Shown here one piece after another: positions 35,731 to 45,950 of a stretch of DNA of 64,000 nt. This DNA is from Isoetes taiwanensis. Taxonomy: Eukaryota > Streptophyta > Lycopodiopsida > Isoetales > Isoetaceae. The translations under genes were made by a program, and so were the position numbers. The notes under the pieces were generated by a model. The model was not told where the DNA came from. It made no database searches and saw only the letters and a list, made by a program, of their open reading frames with translations. The DNA lies in contig JAJEKV010000079.1 of assembly GCA_021234155.1 (NCBI GenBank), positions 1,366,789 through 1,430,788 of the forward strand. The letters are read 5' to 3'. Every line of letters begins with the position of its first letter. Position 1 is the stretch's first letter.

Positions 35731-37070
35731 TAGGATGTATACGCTCTCTCCACCTTAGCTCGCACACCGCTAAGGCTAGAACACATCCACCCATCGAGCC
35801 GGCGTTGTCGTGTAATTTGGAGGTGACTTGGCGTTGCATTGCTTCTATGGATTCGCTCCACCTCTTTGGCGTAGTCGGCAACCGCATCAGTCTCACAAGT
35901 TGAAGGTCCCATAGACATTAAACGCATCTATCTATTTTATACCATATCGATTCAGTTACCTGCCAGAATGAATTCTAATCTAAGGGTCGACTAATTCGAT
36001 GGCAATTCAACCCTTTAGATGTAGGTAAGTTCACTCATAAGATTGAGCCCCCACTTTCTTCGCAAAAAATGATCCTACACTCGTTCAATGACATTATCCA
36101 ATGCATCCTAGCCTCTCAATCAATGTTGCACCTAGCATCATAGCTATTCTCTCTACCTTAAGAGGTTACATGCTTCTTATTTAACGCATTAACTTACTAG
36201 CCTTAGCTAAACATATTTTTCTATGATGGATGCACCTATTATATTAATATTTATATGGGTTACTCAATTATTCAGACCAAATCTAACCCGCAAGCAGGTG
36301 CTCATTTACTCGAGAGGTCTAAGAACTCAAGATCAAATGGCTAGTTGAAATGTTAACCTACAACATTTTGGGCTCTATATACAAGGAAGTTGCCTCTGAC
36401 AAAGAGGTATCTATAGTCATTAAAGCCTATGGTCATGTAGTCAGGCATGAACTGAGCCTTGTTTTGCAAGGCATTCATGATGGTTGGGACATCTTAGCCA
36501 AGGTTGGTTTTGGGATCCAGTACCTTCACATGGAGTGTTTTGAACAACTGTAGACTTTAGGCCTCAGTGGGACTCATTCTAGATATCATGGTAATAAGGA
36601 GTTGCAGCTAAAGTTGACTGGACATCAAGTTCCTTCTGGAAAAGGCTATAAACTAGATTAACATCTATCGGAGATACATGGGCCGAGGTGCTTTTGATTC
36701 TCATGTAGTCGATTTCCTTTTGTCATTGTATAATGCACCATAGGATTGTGTTTTGAATTTCTAATGTCCTTGTTATCCAAGATTTCAAAGTGTTTCCATG
36801 CGTGCAGTGACAGCCACGGAATCCCATTTAGTCACGAGGATTGCAGTGAATTAGCAAGGCAGTAGTCAGGTTGATGGCGGAGATGTAACCGAAAATCGTG
36901 GTTGAGTTTGGGAGTTAAAATCTTTTGTTTAGCTTGCTTAGCAGTTGTTTTATATATTGAGAGTAGTAAATGCCCAAACTGTACAGCAAGTGTACGCATT
37001 TTGACCACAAATTTTTGCCTTCTTTGAACTGGTCGAATCCGTAGGCGCTTGAGCAAGTTTTTGGTTTGCA
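35731..37070. other. No confident gene
   Basis: Nothing confidently recognised. A 67-residue plus-strand frame at 36350-36553 is open but unassigned. The last few hundred bases may include upstream intron sequence of the small gene that follows, because a strong acceptor-like TTTTTGGTTTGCAG ends at about 37069. Confidence 0.3.
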
Positions 37071-37154
37071 GGGATTAGCAAGTCTAATCCATCTCAAGTC
37101 GACCAGTATGGAAGTCACTCGAACCGATTTGCAGCTAGATCGGCCAAGATTTCC

Positions 37155-37588
37155 ATGCAAGCAAAAAATAGGCTAAGGGGCAGGCGCAGTCAGCGTAACT
37201 GCACGTACTATTCTTATGATTCTGCCGAAAGGGATACCCTGCAAAGGTATCATCAAAACAAGGGTAAGTTTATTTTGATTCGAACAAAATTGGTTAAATT
37301 TGAAATGTTATCTCGATTATTAAATTGTTATATTAGTATTGACATCTAATAGGTATTCGAAAATCACACAAGTGTGAAGATCAAGAAGAAATTATTTCTA
37401 CTTGGAAACCAAATTGTACTTTTCTAAAAAATGAGCAGCAAATAGCAAAATACATACCATTGCAAATGAAATCTTTAAAACAGTTCAAGAAATTATGTAG
37501 CCTGCAACCTTCCCTGAAGCATAGATTGTGGTATGAGGAATTGTTCAAGACTATAAAGAGAAGAATGGACGACAAGTTAGGCACATGA
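37155..37588 (+). CDS. Small two-exon gene of unknown function
   Basis: Two open blocks join in frame across a clean intron. Exon 37155-37263 ends at a donor G|GTAAGT; the acceptor TCTAATAG ends at 37352; exon 37353-37588 ends at TGA. The 64-bp coding upstream of 37155 is also open back to an acceptor-like site at about 37069, so earlier exons may exist and the true start is uncertain; 37155 is the first in-frame ATG. The 114-residue product is basic with a Lys/Arg-rich N-terminal half (AKNRLRGRRSQRNCTYYSYD), then a helical C-terminal half rich in Lys, Leu and Gln (QMKSLKQFKKLCSLQPSLKH, RLWYEELFKTIKRRMDDK). I do not recognise the family and assign no function. The phase match of donor and acceptor (codon GGT split after the first base) is the main evidence; no transcript was seen. 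Confidence 0.5.
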
Positions 37589-37849
37589 GTTTTGAGCTCT
37601 GGGCCCTATGAACGCTTGTGAGGATGGCTCCAAGATCTCTACTGCTAGGTTTTCGAAGAAAAGCCATAAGTGCCCTTCTCGAGTCCTCATGTATCTCTAT
37701 GTCATTTTTGGGTCGCCGACAAAAGGCATTTTCTAAGGATGGAGCAGGGCTCGGAATTAGAATTTGTCGCAACTAGCAAAAATTCTTGGTTATATTTAAG
37801 GCTACCGAAAATACACAAATTTATAGTGTAGTTAATTTATTTGAGTGAG

Positions 37850-37925
37850 GGGCATTTTGGTAATTTTGAAACTCATAAGGGCATTTTGGTAATTACATAA
37901 ACTCATAAGGGTATTTTGGTAGTTT
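37850..37925. repeat. Three copies of a 29-30-bp repeat
   Basis: GGCATTTTGGTAATT with AACTCATAAGG recurs at 37850, 37880 and 37910, the last with G-to-T and A-to-G changes. Confidence 0.75.
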
Positions 37926-39199
37926 TCCCATCTATCTTTTTTTTTACAAACTAGTAGGTTCCTTAACATCTTAGGGAATTAAAAGACCACCACAACATTG
38001 CCTGCAAGTTGCAACCGAATACAAACACTAGAAAACAAAGACCACATATAATGTCAATTACCAAGTGAAGAGCCCACACCCCATGTGCTGCAAAACCTCC
38101 AAGGAATTTTACTGAAATGGGCATGTATGCAATCACATGGGCAGAGAGTGGAGGTGACAGAACCGTAAGGAAATGATTATTTTGTTATAAATAGAACGGA
38201 CAGTCAAATATAAACTGAAATAAGGATATAATTTTGAAAAATCATACTCCTTTCCTTGATTTCATTCAGCCATATACATATATTTGGACAATTGGAATTG
38301 TGCTTGTTTGCATGAAATGCCAATATCCCACGTAAAAGACTTAAATGCCTAGATCCTCTCTATCTCTAGTTTGAAAGTTGAAGGCCATCTGCATAGGAGC
38401 TCTTGTCCAAATGACCGTGGTACTCATATCCATGAAATTATCTCTGACACATAACACTTCCTTCAGCCTCAAACGATAAATATCAAATGTTCTGATCCTA
38501 TAAAGGAAGTATAAACATTTCTAGATCAGTCGAATGAGGATAAGGGTGAAGGTTTATTGGCACGTAGAACCTAAATACAAAAGTTAAAAAAATTCTTAAA
38601 TAATTGAAAAATCTTATTGTAGTTCCTTTTAATCCAGGATTGCCTTATATGCAATGTGCTCGCTTCTGAAGTTATCCAAATAAGGCCAGTGCTTCAACTA
38701 AAACCTACTAGAAAATGCTCAAGTAGGTGCGAAGGCAGGACAAAATAGATTGGAGATAAGAAAGACAACAACAATAGCAGAGAAAGTACATCATGTTTTA
38801 CAAAGGACAAAAGATAAGTAAGAATATAGATTTGCTTACCTGCATTGAACCAGAACAGCAACTATATAAGCACTGCCTCATTTCATTAATACCTGTTTCT
38901 TTCTTACAATTAGCCATGAAAACCTGCATAAATATGCTTATATCAACCGAAAACACATGATCTACAGCTTCGAAAACAGATACATAGAGAGCAGAGTAAT
39001 AATATGTACCTGGATGTCTGGGGTTAGGACCTGGTTTTGCAGCATGCATACGGTAATTTGTCAGTACTTGGTATTCAAAACCAGCAAATTGATAAGGTAC
39101 ACCATGGCTGTCCTGCTTTGTCCACAGCTGAGATATATTTTAAAGTATGCTCATTGTTGCCTGCCATCCACCAATACCTGATCTGCTTGCCTAGCTTTC
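37926..39199. other. No recognisable gene
   Basis: AT-rich DNA downstream (3' side) of the minus-strand PPR gene. Some of 38900-39200 may be its 3' untranslated region. No lost E or DYW motif of the PPR gene was recognised in any frame that I checked. Confidence 0.35.
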
Positions 39200-40933
39200 C
39201 TATTTTGTAAGTGCTCTCATGGTGAGTGTGCTGGCATAAATATTTGACATAAGAACATAGGCTCCAGGATTAAGAGCATCTAGATTTATAATTTCATTAA
39301 AACATTGCCTTCCTAAGTCTGCATTAGAGTGCAATCTGCAAGCACTAAGCAAATTCCTCCAGAAACAAGTGTCTGGTTGCCTAGAAGCTGCAAGTAATAT
39401 TTCTCCTTCTTTGAAACATCCTGCATGGCCAAGAATATCCATCATGCACGTAATGTGGGGAATACTTGGTTTTATGTCATGAAGTTCCGTCATATTTCTA
39501 AAATACCACAGTCCTTCATCTACCAGGCCTACCCTTGCAAATGCTGTAAAAAGACCAAGGAATGCTACATCACTTGGTGGAATACCTTTTTCTTGCATCT
39601 CCTCAAAACAAGAGATAGCTAACCCAGCTTTGCCATGCTGGGCATATCCTGCAAGCATGGCACTCCACAGTATCACATTTCGATTTGGTAATCTGCTAAA
39701 AATTTCACATGCCTCCTCCAAGACTCCACACTTTGCATATATGTCAAGAAGAATACACGCTATTATAATGTCAGATTCAAGCTCTATTTCTATTATCTGC
39801 TCATGGACATGTCTCCCTTGTGCCATGGCACCTATGATTCCACATGCTTTTAGGATGCCCAGGTAGATTACCTTGTCTGGCTTTAAGCCCTCACGATACA
39901 TGTTCTGAAAGCACTCAAGCGCAAGATGGCCTCCACCATGTTGGGCATATCCAGTAATTATTGCACCCCAGGACACTATATTTCGTTTTGGCAGTCTCTC
40001 AAAAACTTTGCATGCCTCTTCCAAGCTTCCGCTTTTGGCATACATATCAACCAGAGTACTTCCAACAAGAAGATCATCGTGCTGTCCGTTGGCGACAATC
40101 TGCTCATGGACAAGCCTCCCCTGTTCTAGATCTTCTACACTGCTACATGCCTTCAAGATATTTAAAAATGTAACTTTGCTTGGCTTTATGCCCTCATCTT
40201 GCATGTCATCAAAACAATCTAGAGCAAGAATGCCTTCACCATGCAGGACACATCCTGCAATCATTGTGTTCCATGATACGACATCTTGATTTGAAAGGTT
40301 GCAGAAGACATTCCAGGCTTCGTCCAAGCTTCCGCATTTGGCATACATATCTAGAAGGGCATTACCCACATGATCATGATGTTCAAGAGAAGCACCACAA
40401 AAGATTTGCTCATGGATGTATCTACCCAGGTTTATGCTACCTAAACTAATGCATGTTTTCAAGATGCTCAGAAACGTGAATTGGTCGGGCTCTACACCAT
40501 AATGATGCATTTTGTCATACAAATCAAGTGCCACATTACCTTGGTTGATCTTGGCATAGGCGTCAATTGTTGCATTCCATGTGTATTGACTTGGCTTTAA
40601 AATCATGTTGAATGCTTGGTTCCCTTCAATAAGATTTCCCGAGGATGCAAAGAGGCGAATGAGATGATCCATCAAAGTCGAAAGCGAATCAAGCCCACTA
40701 CTGGCCATCAATAATTGCACTCGTCTACCCAGCTCTGGAGCTTTTTGTTTCAGACACTCGTAAACAAAACTAAATGCAAGCTCCTTAGTTATACAAATAC
40801 CTTGCTGCTGTCTGACTTCTGCATATTTGATTTCATTGTCTAACTCTAAACACCTCCCCTTTGTGAAAAATCTGCTAACTGTTAAGAACTCATTCACAGC
40901 ACAAGGATATCGTCTAATAATCATCAACTCCAA
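39200..40933 (-). CDS. PLS-class PPR protein ending inside the E region
   Basis: A 577-residue intronless coding sequence starting MELMIIRRYPCAVNEF. After a leader the PPR motifs run from residue about 110: SQYTWNATIDAYAKINQG, GVEPDQFTFLSILKTCIS, NALLDMYAKCGSLDEAWNVF, QDVVSWNTMIAGCVLHGEG, GSTLVDMYAKSGSLEEACKV, RNIVSWGAIITGYAQHGGGH, RNVILWSAMLAGYAQHGKAG. It ends with LLSACRLHSNADLGRQCFNE and NPGAYVLMSNIYAS, i.e. partway into the E1 motif, then a short non-conserved tail. No E+ or DYW domain follows. The family acts in organelle RNA editing and processing, and the Arg/Ser-rich start is compatible with a transit peptide. Its leader region resembles that of the 23.6-kb PPR gene (both have a SGLDSxxxLxDHLIRxFASxGxL-type segment), so the two are paralogues. 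Confidence 0.9.
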   Translation of the reverse strand: MELMIIRRYPCAVNEFLTVSRFFTKGRCLELDNEIKYAEVRQQQGICITKELAFSFVYECLKQKAPELGRRVQLLMASSGLDSLSTLMDHLIRLFASSGNLIEGNQAFNMILKPSQYTWNATIDAYAKINQGNVALDLYDKMHHYGVEPDQFTFLSILKTCISLGSINLGRYIHEQIFCGASLEHHDHVGNALLDMYAKCGSLDEAWNVFCNLSNQDVVSWNTMIAGCVLHGEGILALDCFDDMQDEGIKPSKVTFLNILKACSSVEDLEQGRLVHEQIVANGQHDDLLVGSTLVDMYAKSGSLEEACKVFERLPKRNIVSWGAIITGYAQHGGGHLALECFQNMYREGLKPDKVIYLGILKACGIIGAMAQGRHVHEQIIEIELESDIIIACILLDIYAKCGVLEEACEIFSRLPNRNVILWSAMLAGYAQHGKAGLAISCFEEMQEKGIPPSDVAFLGLFTAFARVGLVDEGLWYFRNMTELHDIKPSIPHITCMMDILGHAGCFKEGEILLAASRQPDTCFWRNLLSACRLHSNADLGRQCFNEIINLDALNPGAYVLMSNIYASTLTMRALTK

Positions 40934-41153
40934 AACAGTAAACCCTAAGCATTTCCATAAATAAAAGAGATTTTGGAGAAAAAAGGGCGGGACGCATGAT
41001 CACAACCCGTGGATGACATGATTCGATGCCTTAAGGTCGGAAATTTCAATTCTAGAATACTGGAATCAGTGAGGGATGGCTTAGGTAGGGATGCATTAAC
41101 AATATGGAAACAGGGTCGCATTTATTCCCTGGCGTCCATTCTGCTGCTGACAC

Positions 41154-41492
41154 GTGTCAGCCCCCTACAATCCGGAATGGAAGTTGGGTCTTCCAATTCC
41201 GGATGACTGGTTTAGCAGGTTTCTCACTGTTTTTTCTCACTGTTTTTTCTCACTGAATAATGGCTCATGGGCGGCATCGTATAAACCCTATTCACCATCG
41301 TCAAGCTCGGGAACGAGCGGGCCAAGCAATGGAAATGGGAGCGGAAAAAAGAGGCAATTAGATCCGGCTCATGTGCGGAGGTGCCTGCATTGTGCAACAC
41401 AGAGGACGCCGCAGTGGCGCGCCGGACCTTGGGGCCCCAAAACTCTGTGCAATGCCTGCGGAGTTCAGTATAAATCCGGCCGTTTGTTATAA
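41154..41492 (+). CDS. GATA-type zinc finger, truncated after the finger
   Basis: A 112-residue frame. A Ser/Gly-rich linker (residues 46-64) and a basic stretch [12 protein letters not shown] lead to a plant class IV GATA finger with Cys at 77, 80, 99 and 102 (CX2CX18CX2[21 protein letters not shown] and [15 protein letters not shown]). Such factors bind GATA motifs in promoters of light- and metabolism-related genes. Family members continue after the finger with FPEYRPA and a basic tail; here a stop follows GRLL at once. Gly-Pro-Trp replaces the usual Gly-Pro-Leu in the finger. The 3' end of the finger is duplicated downstream. The N-terminus has little family similarity, and TTTAGCAG at about 41211-41218 may be a splice acceptor. 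Probably a broken copy, though a short functional DNA-binding protein is possible. Confidence 0.6.
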   Translation: MSAPYNPEWKLGLPIPDDWFSRFLTVFSHCFFSLNNGSWAASYKPYSPSSSSGTSGPSNGNGSGKKRQLDPAHVRRCLHCATQRTPQWRAGPWGPKTLCNACGVQYKSGRLL

Positions 41493-41576
41493 ATCCTGCA
41501 ACATTAAAAACCTGCCTGAGTTCGGTATAAATCCTGCAACAATACCGGCCGGAGTTCGCTATAAATCCTGCAACAG
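41461..41576. repeat. Repeats of the GATA-finger 3' end
   Basis: GAGTTCNGTATAAATCC occurs at 41461 (inside the finger codons), 41518 and 41552, and TATAAATCCTGCAAC also at about 41489. The downstream units are diverged partial copies of the sequence coding GVQYKSGR. Confidence 0.7.
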
Positions 41577-41607
41577 AAAAACAAAGCTGCCTCAACTAGT
41601 CTGATAC

Positions 41608-41670
41608 TTAAAACTCATGAAGATTCACTAAAAACTCGTCAAGATTCACTAAAAACTCGTCAAGATCAAC
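41608..41670. repeat. Three copies of a 21-bp repeat
   Basis: TAAAAACTCGTCAAGATTCAC and close variants lie head to tail just behind the GATA ORF. Confidence 0.8.
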
Positions 41671-44449
41671 AAGTACCTGCATTATTTCGATCTACTGCTC
41701 CAACTTCGCTCAAAGAAGAAGCTGCTAAAGCTAAGCAAGAAAAATCAGCTTGCAGAGCTAGAAAAACCACCAATACTGCAAAAATCAAGACAAAAATGCA
41801 CTGAACAAGCTTTCATCGAGCCACCGCCTTCGCCATTCGAAGTGAAATCATGCTGGGATGCACAGGCGGCCTCCCTAAGCGCATCAACGCAGCCATGGCC
41901 GCAGGGGAAAAGGGGGGAAATTTTGCTCCCCTGTTTCCATATTGATGGGGAAAAAAAATTAGGTCCCAATTTCCGGTCCAGCCGGTGACCCGCTCCCGGC
42001 CAATTTCTTTTCCCCCATACATTGCTCGCTAGTTTGCAAATCCAATAGAATCCCGGTTGGAATTCCAAAAAGAGGTGGTGTAATTTTCTCCAAGTTTGCC
42101 AAGATGTGATAAGGTGCGCGCAATTTTGGCCATGGCCACATGGCTCGAAATTTTTTTGTTCCAGTTAGCACTCGAGGGCCAGGAGTGTTTTCGCCCTTGA
42201 CACCCAGGTTCAAGGGTTTGCATAGACTAATCCTGCAGAGAAGGGGTTCCTGAGCTTCTTCGGATCTCCAAGTTTTTCAATTTTTAGAGCTAGGAAGACA
42301 GCATCTCTAACAGAGATTTTTCGGGCTTCATGCTACTTAGGTTCACCAGCAGCTGATTTTCTATTCGAAGGTGCAGGAGAACGTGCAAAGATGTCGATGG
42401 AACAGTCTGGCAAAGAAAGGCAGAGGAAATCCCTAGGTTGTTATGCGATTTTGAAGCGGTTGTCCTAGGGTGTCAGGACATCTCTGTAAGTTTTGAGCCA
42501 CAACACGTCATTAGCTGGTAATAGCTGTCAAGTCAACAGTCGAGATTAAATCTGATGGTGTAGACCCGAGAACTGGGGCGTTGAAGATATAAGGATTGCT
42601 TGAGTAATCTTCCCTCTTTTTTTTCATTTTTAATATGAAAAATGGATCCAAAAACCATATATTGGAGATAGTGTTATCTCATATACAACAAACAATGAAA
42701 CGTTTCTCTAGGCTCAAAGAGCAGATCCATATGGTTGATAAAATAAAAATTCAGTAAATTTCTCCAAATAACTTTGGCATCATAAATTCATGTCAAGGTA
42801 CCGCTTGTTAAAAGTCGATGACGTTCTTGACAGGAATCTGCTTAGACCAATTGCCAACACTGTCAAGCACTTGTTGGAAGCAAGGCTGGATGAGCTTTGC
42901 GCGATGGCTATCCTGGTTGCATGAATCTCCATCTCAAATAAAGCCCCTCAACTGGTCCATCATAATATTGAGACTGTGTTTGAAGACAAAGTGTCTTCAA
43001 CCCTTCAAGGGACAAGTTCTGATCCTCAAGTTCAACTTCATTAACCAAGAGGATAGGCAACTCATATAATCCATTACCCATTTAGTTTACCTTACGTAAT
43101 AAACGTTACCTTGAAATTACTGTTAAACTATGTCTATTTTATAGAGCAAAAAATCTTCCAGGTTTTTCGGAGTGGCGCTGCTAAGTTTCCTGCAAGCGCA
43201 TCCCCTGTTGCGAGCTCCTGTTGCACATCCCCTGTTGCGCAACGCCTGCTTTGAAAGCAAACGAAACTCACGATTATCACGATTTTCACGACTCTCATGA
43301 TTTTTGTTGCCTCCAGCAGATTTGTGTCTACCATTACCGGAATAGGCCTAGCTTCTTGCTGTGATTGTTGCGATGTTGGATCTAAGACATCTCGCAATTG
43401 CTTTTCCCAATGCTTGCCTATCATAAATCTACCATGTGCTTAAAGTTACAGGCTCCAGCATAAGCTCCAACCTTCGGCATTGAAAATACTACAGGATTCG
43501 GTCATAGCTGAACCGAGTTTTCCTTGTCATCGCTATAGCTGTTCAACGGGATCCGCAGTTCAACAAAAACTTCCATTGGAAAAAATATTTACTTACGCAA
43601 TTTCAAGGTAACGGTTATTACGTTTGATATTTTCAGGCGGTCGGGATTACGTCAAAATTTTTCCCGCAGCCACCCGCCCACCCTTAATGGAACTTTTCAT
43701 TGGCTCTGGCTGGCTATGCCGCCTCAAAATTTTCGGCGGAATCCTCTCCCCGAGGAAAATTATCTAATGCTTAATTCCTCTTCTGATACAAAAAGCAAGA
43801 GACAAAAAGCAAGACTGGGTGAATGCAATGCTTGAGTATCAGCCATTCCCATATAGAGCCCTATCAACATCAGCCCTATTGCCATCTCGAAGAAGTCTCG
43901 ATAAGCAGTTTTAGTGGTTGATGATCCAAATTTTCAACTGGCAAAACTCTGTTTTCCAAATAAAAATCTCACGACGAAATAAATGTGAATGCGGTGCTCT
44001 ACTATCCGCTTCTACAATCTCGGCAACTATACCTAAGCAACCTTTGCATCAAAATTTAGGGCAAGCATGGCAAGGGCGCCCAAATCGGACCCCTGATGCT
44101 ATGGATTTAACTCCTTCATTTTGCTCAACTAATTCAAACCTTTATTTACGAACAAGCCTGATCAGCCTGATCGGCTTTCTTCAGATTAGAATCAACTGCC
44201 TAAATTTATAGCAGCTGGAGAACACTACAGTGGGAATCCTTCCCATTCAAATGGGTCCGAAAATAAGCCTCAGCAGTTGGGTCTGAACCGATCTCCTTTG
44301 GTCCATTCTTCAGGATAACATTAGACTCTTATTCCCTGTGTTGTATCCCAAAACTAGTCATAGTATATGAATATAATATACAGAAATCTGTATCGTTTCA
44401 AAAGCACATGTAGCAAGAAAGTAATTAGGCTATGACATATATATATATA
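41671..44449. other. No recognisable gene
   Basis: GC content rises around 41780-42250 and several overlapping frames are open there, but none has a recognisable motif. A frame at 42818-43069 (plus) and one at 43424-43134 (minus) are also unassigned. Confidence 0.35.
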
Positions 44450-45950
44450 TTTTTTTTTGAAGGACGAAAGCCAAAAAGTTTATTAATCAGAGAAAAAGTA
44501 CAAAATTTATATGTCTCATCTAACTGTGTAAGCACACAAAGATGCCACAGGAGCACGAGCATGGAGCACAATGTACTTACTCCAGAATAGGAGACTAATG
44601 ATAAGAATCAATTCGGAGATACTGAATCCAGATGCGATCTACCAGTTCTGAGTCAAGGGAAGAACACTTTCGTAAAATTAATCAATATCTTTTTACGGGC
44701 CATTATAATAACACCGCAGCGGATGAATAAATGCCCCGAAGATGTGGTGTCTGGACGGCCCCATATCGACCATAGGAGCCAACCGGAACCAAGGTGAAAT
44801 GCCTTTTGTTTAGCTGAAGGCCATCCATTGGGATAGGACGCCAAAAGGATGCATCGGCATCCGATTATCTTCGTTAAACAAACCTTGTAGCGGAGACCCG
44901 CGGCGGTTGAACCTCGGGACAATCAAAGAGACAATGCTCAAGAGTCTCAACGTCCAGAGGCGAGAGGGGCATACTGCAGATATATCACGAGGATCATAGC
45001 GATGTCGAAAAGGCATTAACCCGCAGCACTTTGTGGATAACCCGTCACCACAAATGAGACTTTAGGGTGGGGCAACCTATCCCAAAGCCATCACCACATA
45101 CGACACAAAGTGGGTTGTGGAACATGTAGGTGCCATGCATCCGCAACCTGAGGGGTTGTGGTGCTAAAAGAAGGCGATATACTTGTCCGACAAATTGCTT
45201 GCCTTTGTGAATATTTTCATGACGGTCCCCATGGCACCCTTTCAAAGAACCAACTTGCACTATGAGAGGCAATTTTCTGCGACCTTCTCCCATAGAGATA
45301 CATCCCAATGAGAGCAGGAACTTTGCCTCGAAATTCAGCCCAAGACGAGGGGCGACCCTCCTCATACCATGCTTGAATAGAGACAACACCCGCAAGAACC
45401 CATCGCCTCTGTGTAAGGGGATGAACCGAGGCCGCCAATGGAGGTGCCGAGGGATCTGGAGGCAGTGGTGCCCACCACCATGGAGTCTCCAATAGGGTGT
45501 GGATAGAGGGGCATGGCCAGAAAAGATGTCTGACTGCCTCCCATGCTGCCAACAAGCCACGCAAAAATGGAGAAGCGCTTGGAAAAGGCTGCAGACATAT
45601 TTAATCCTGCTCTTGGCCATAGCCCTTGTTTCATGCTGTTTAATCCTTTTGAAATTAAGACCCTCGTCATTGTCACTACGGCTTCCTCTAAGCCCTTCCA
45701 CATGGCCAATTCTGCGGAAGCCTTTAGACATGCCCAAGATGTTCGACTCCAAGGAAACAAGTGCTCTGGCAGCCAAATATAAACCGATCTTTACTCTGCC
45801 AATGGGTTGTGTGCCAATCGTTTTTATCACCGATTCAGCCATAGCCCGTGAAGCCTTTATTGCACAATGCACAGTTTTTGCTTCTCATCCTGAATTGCCC
45901 AAAATCCGGCTGACCTTCAGATCGGCATGATCCGCCGCTGAATAGGCTAT
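44450..45950 (-). mobile_element. Decayed L1-type LINE 3' part
   Basis: The minus strand carries, across several frames, the same protein segments as the better-preserved LINE at 57.2-59.5 kb: a TPWWWAPLPPDPSAPPLAAS-type block with VHPLTQRRWVLAGV (compare ASPWW..., VDPRVQRRWAQCGV), then a segment with YPNGWPSAKQKAFHLGSGWL (compare YPSGWSQPQSLAFHLCKAWL). The 3' terminus is a T run on the plus strand at 44451-44458 followed by GAAGGACGAAAG, i.e. CTTCAAAAAA on the minus strand, like the other copy's CATCCTTCAAAA end. Many frameshifts make it inactive. A large minus-strand open frame (45872-45045, 275 residues) exists here but is partly out of the LINE frame. Confidence 0.8.

Noticed and set aside
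39425-40449. Plus-strand open frames opposite the 39.2-kb PPR gene
   Set aside because: Antisense shadows; they show no independent motif.
42818-43069. 83-residue plus-strand frame
   Set aside because: No recognised family and no splice context.
45045-45872. A 275-residue minus-strand open frame, the longest outside PPR and Helitron
   Set aside because: It overlaps the decayed LINE on the same strand; the LINE similarity is in neighbouring frames, so this long frame is probably a chance result of GC-rich sequence.
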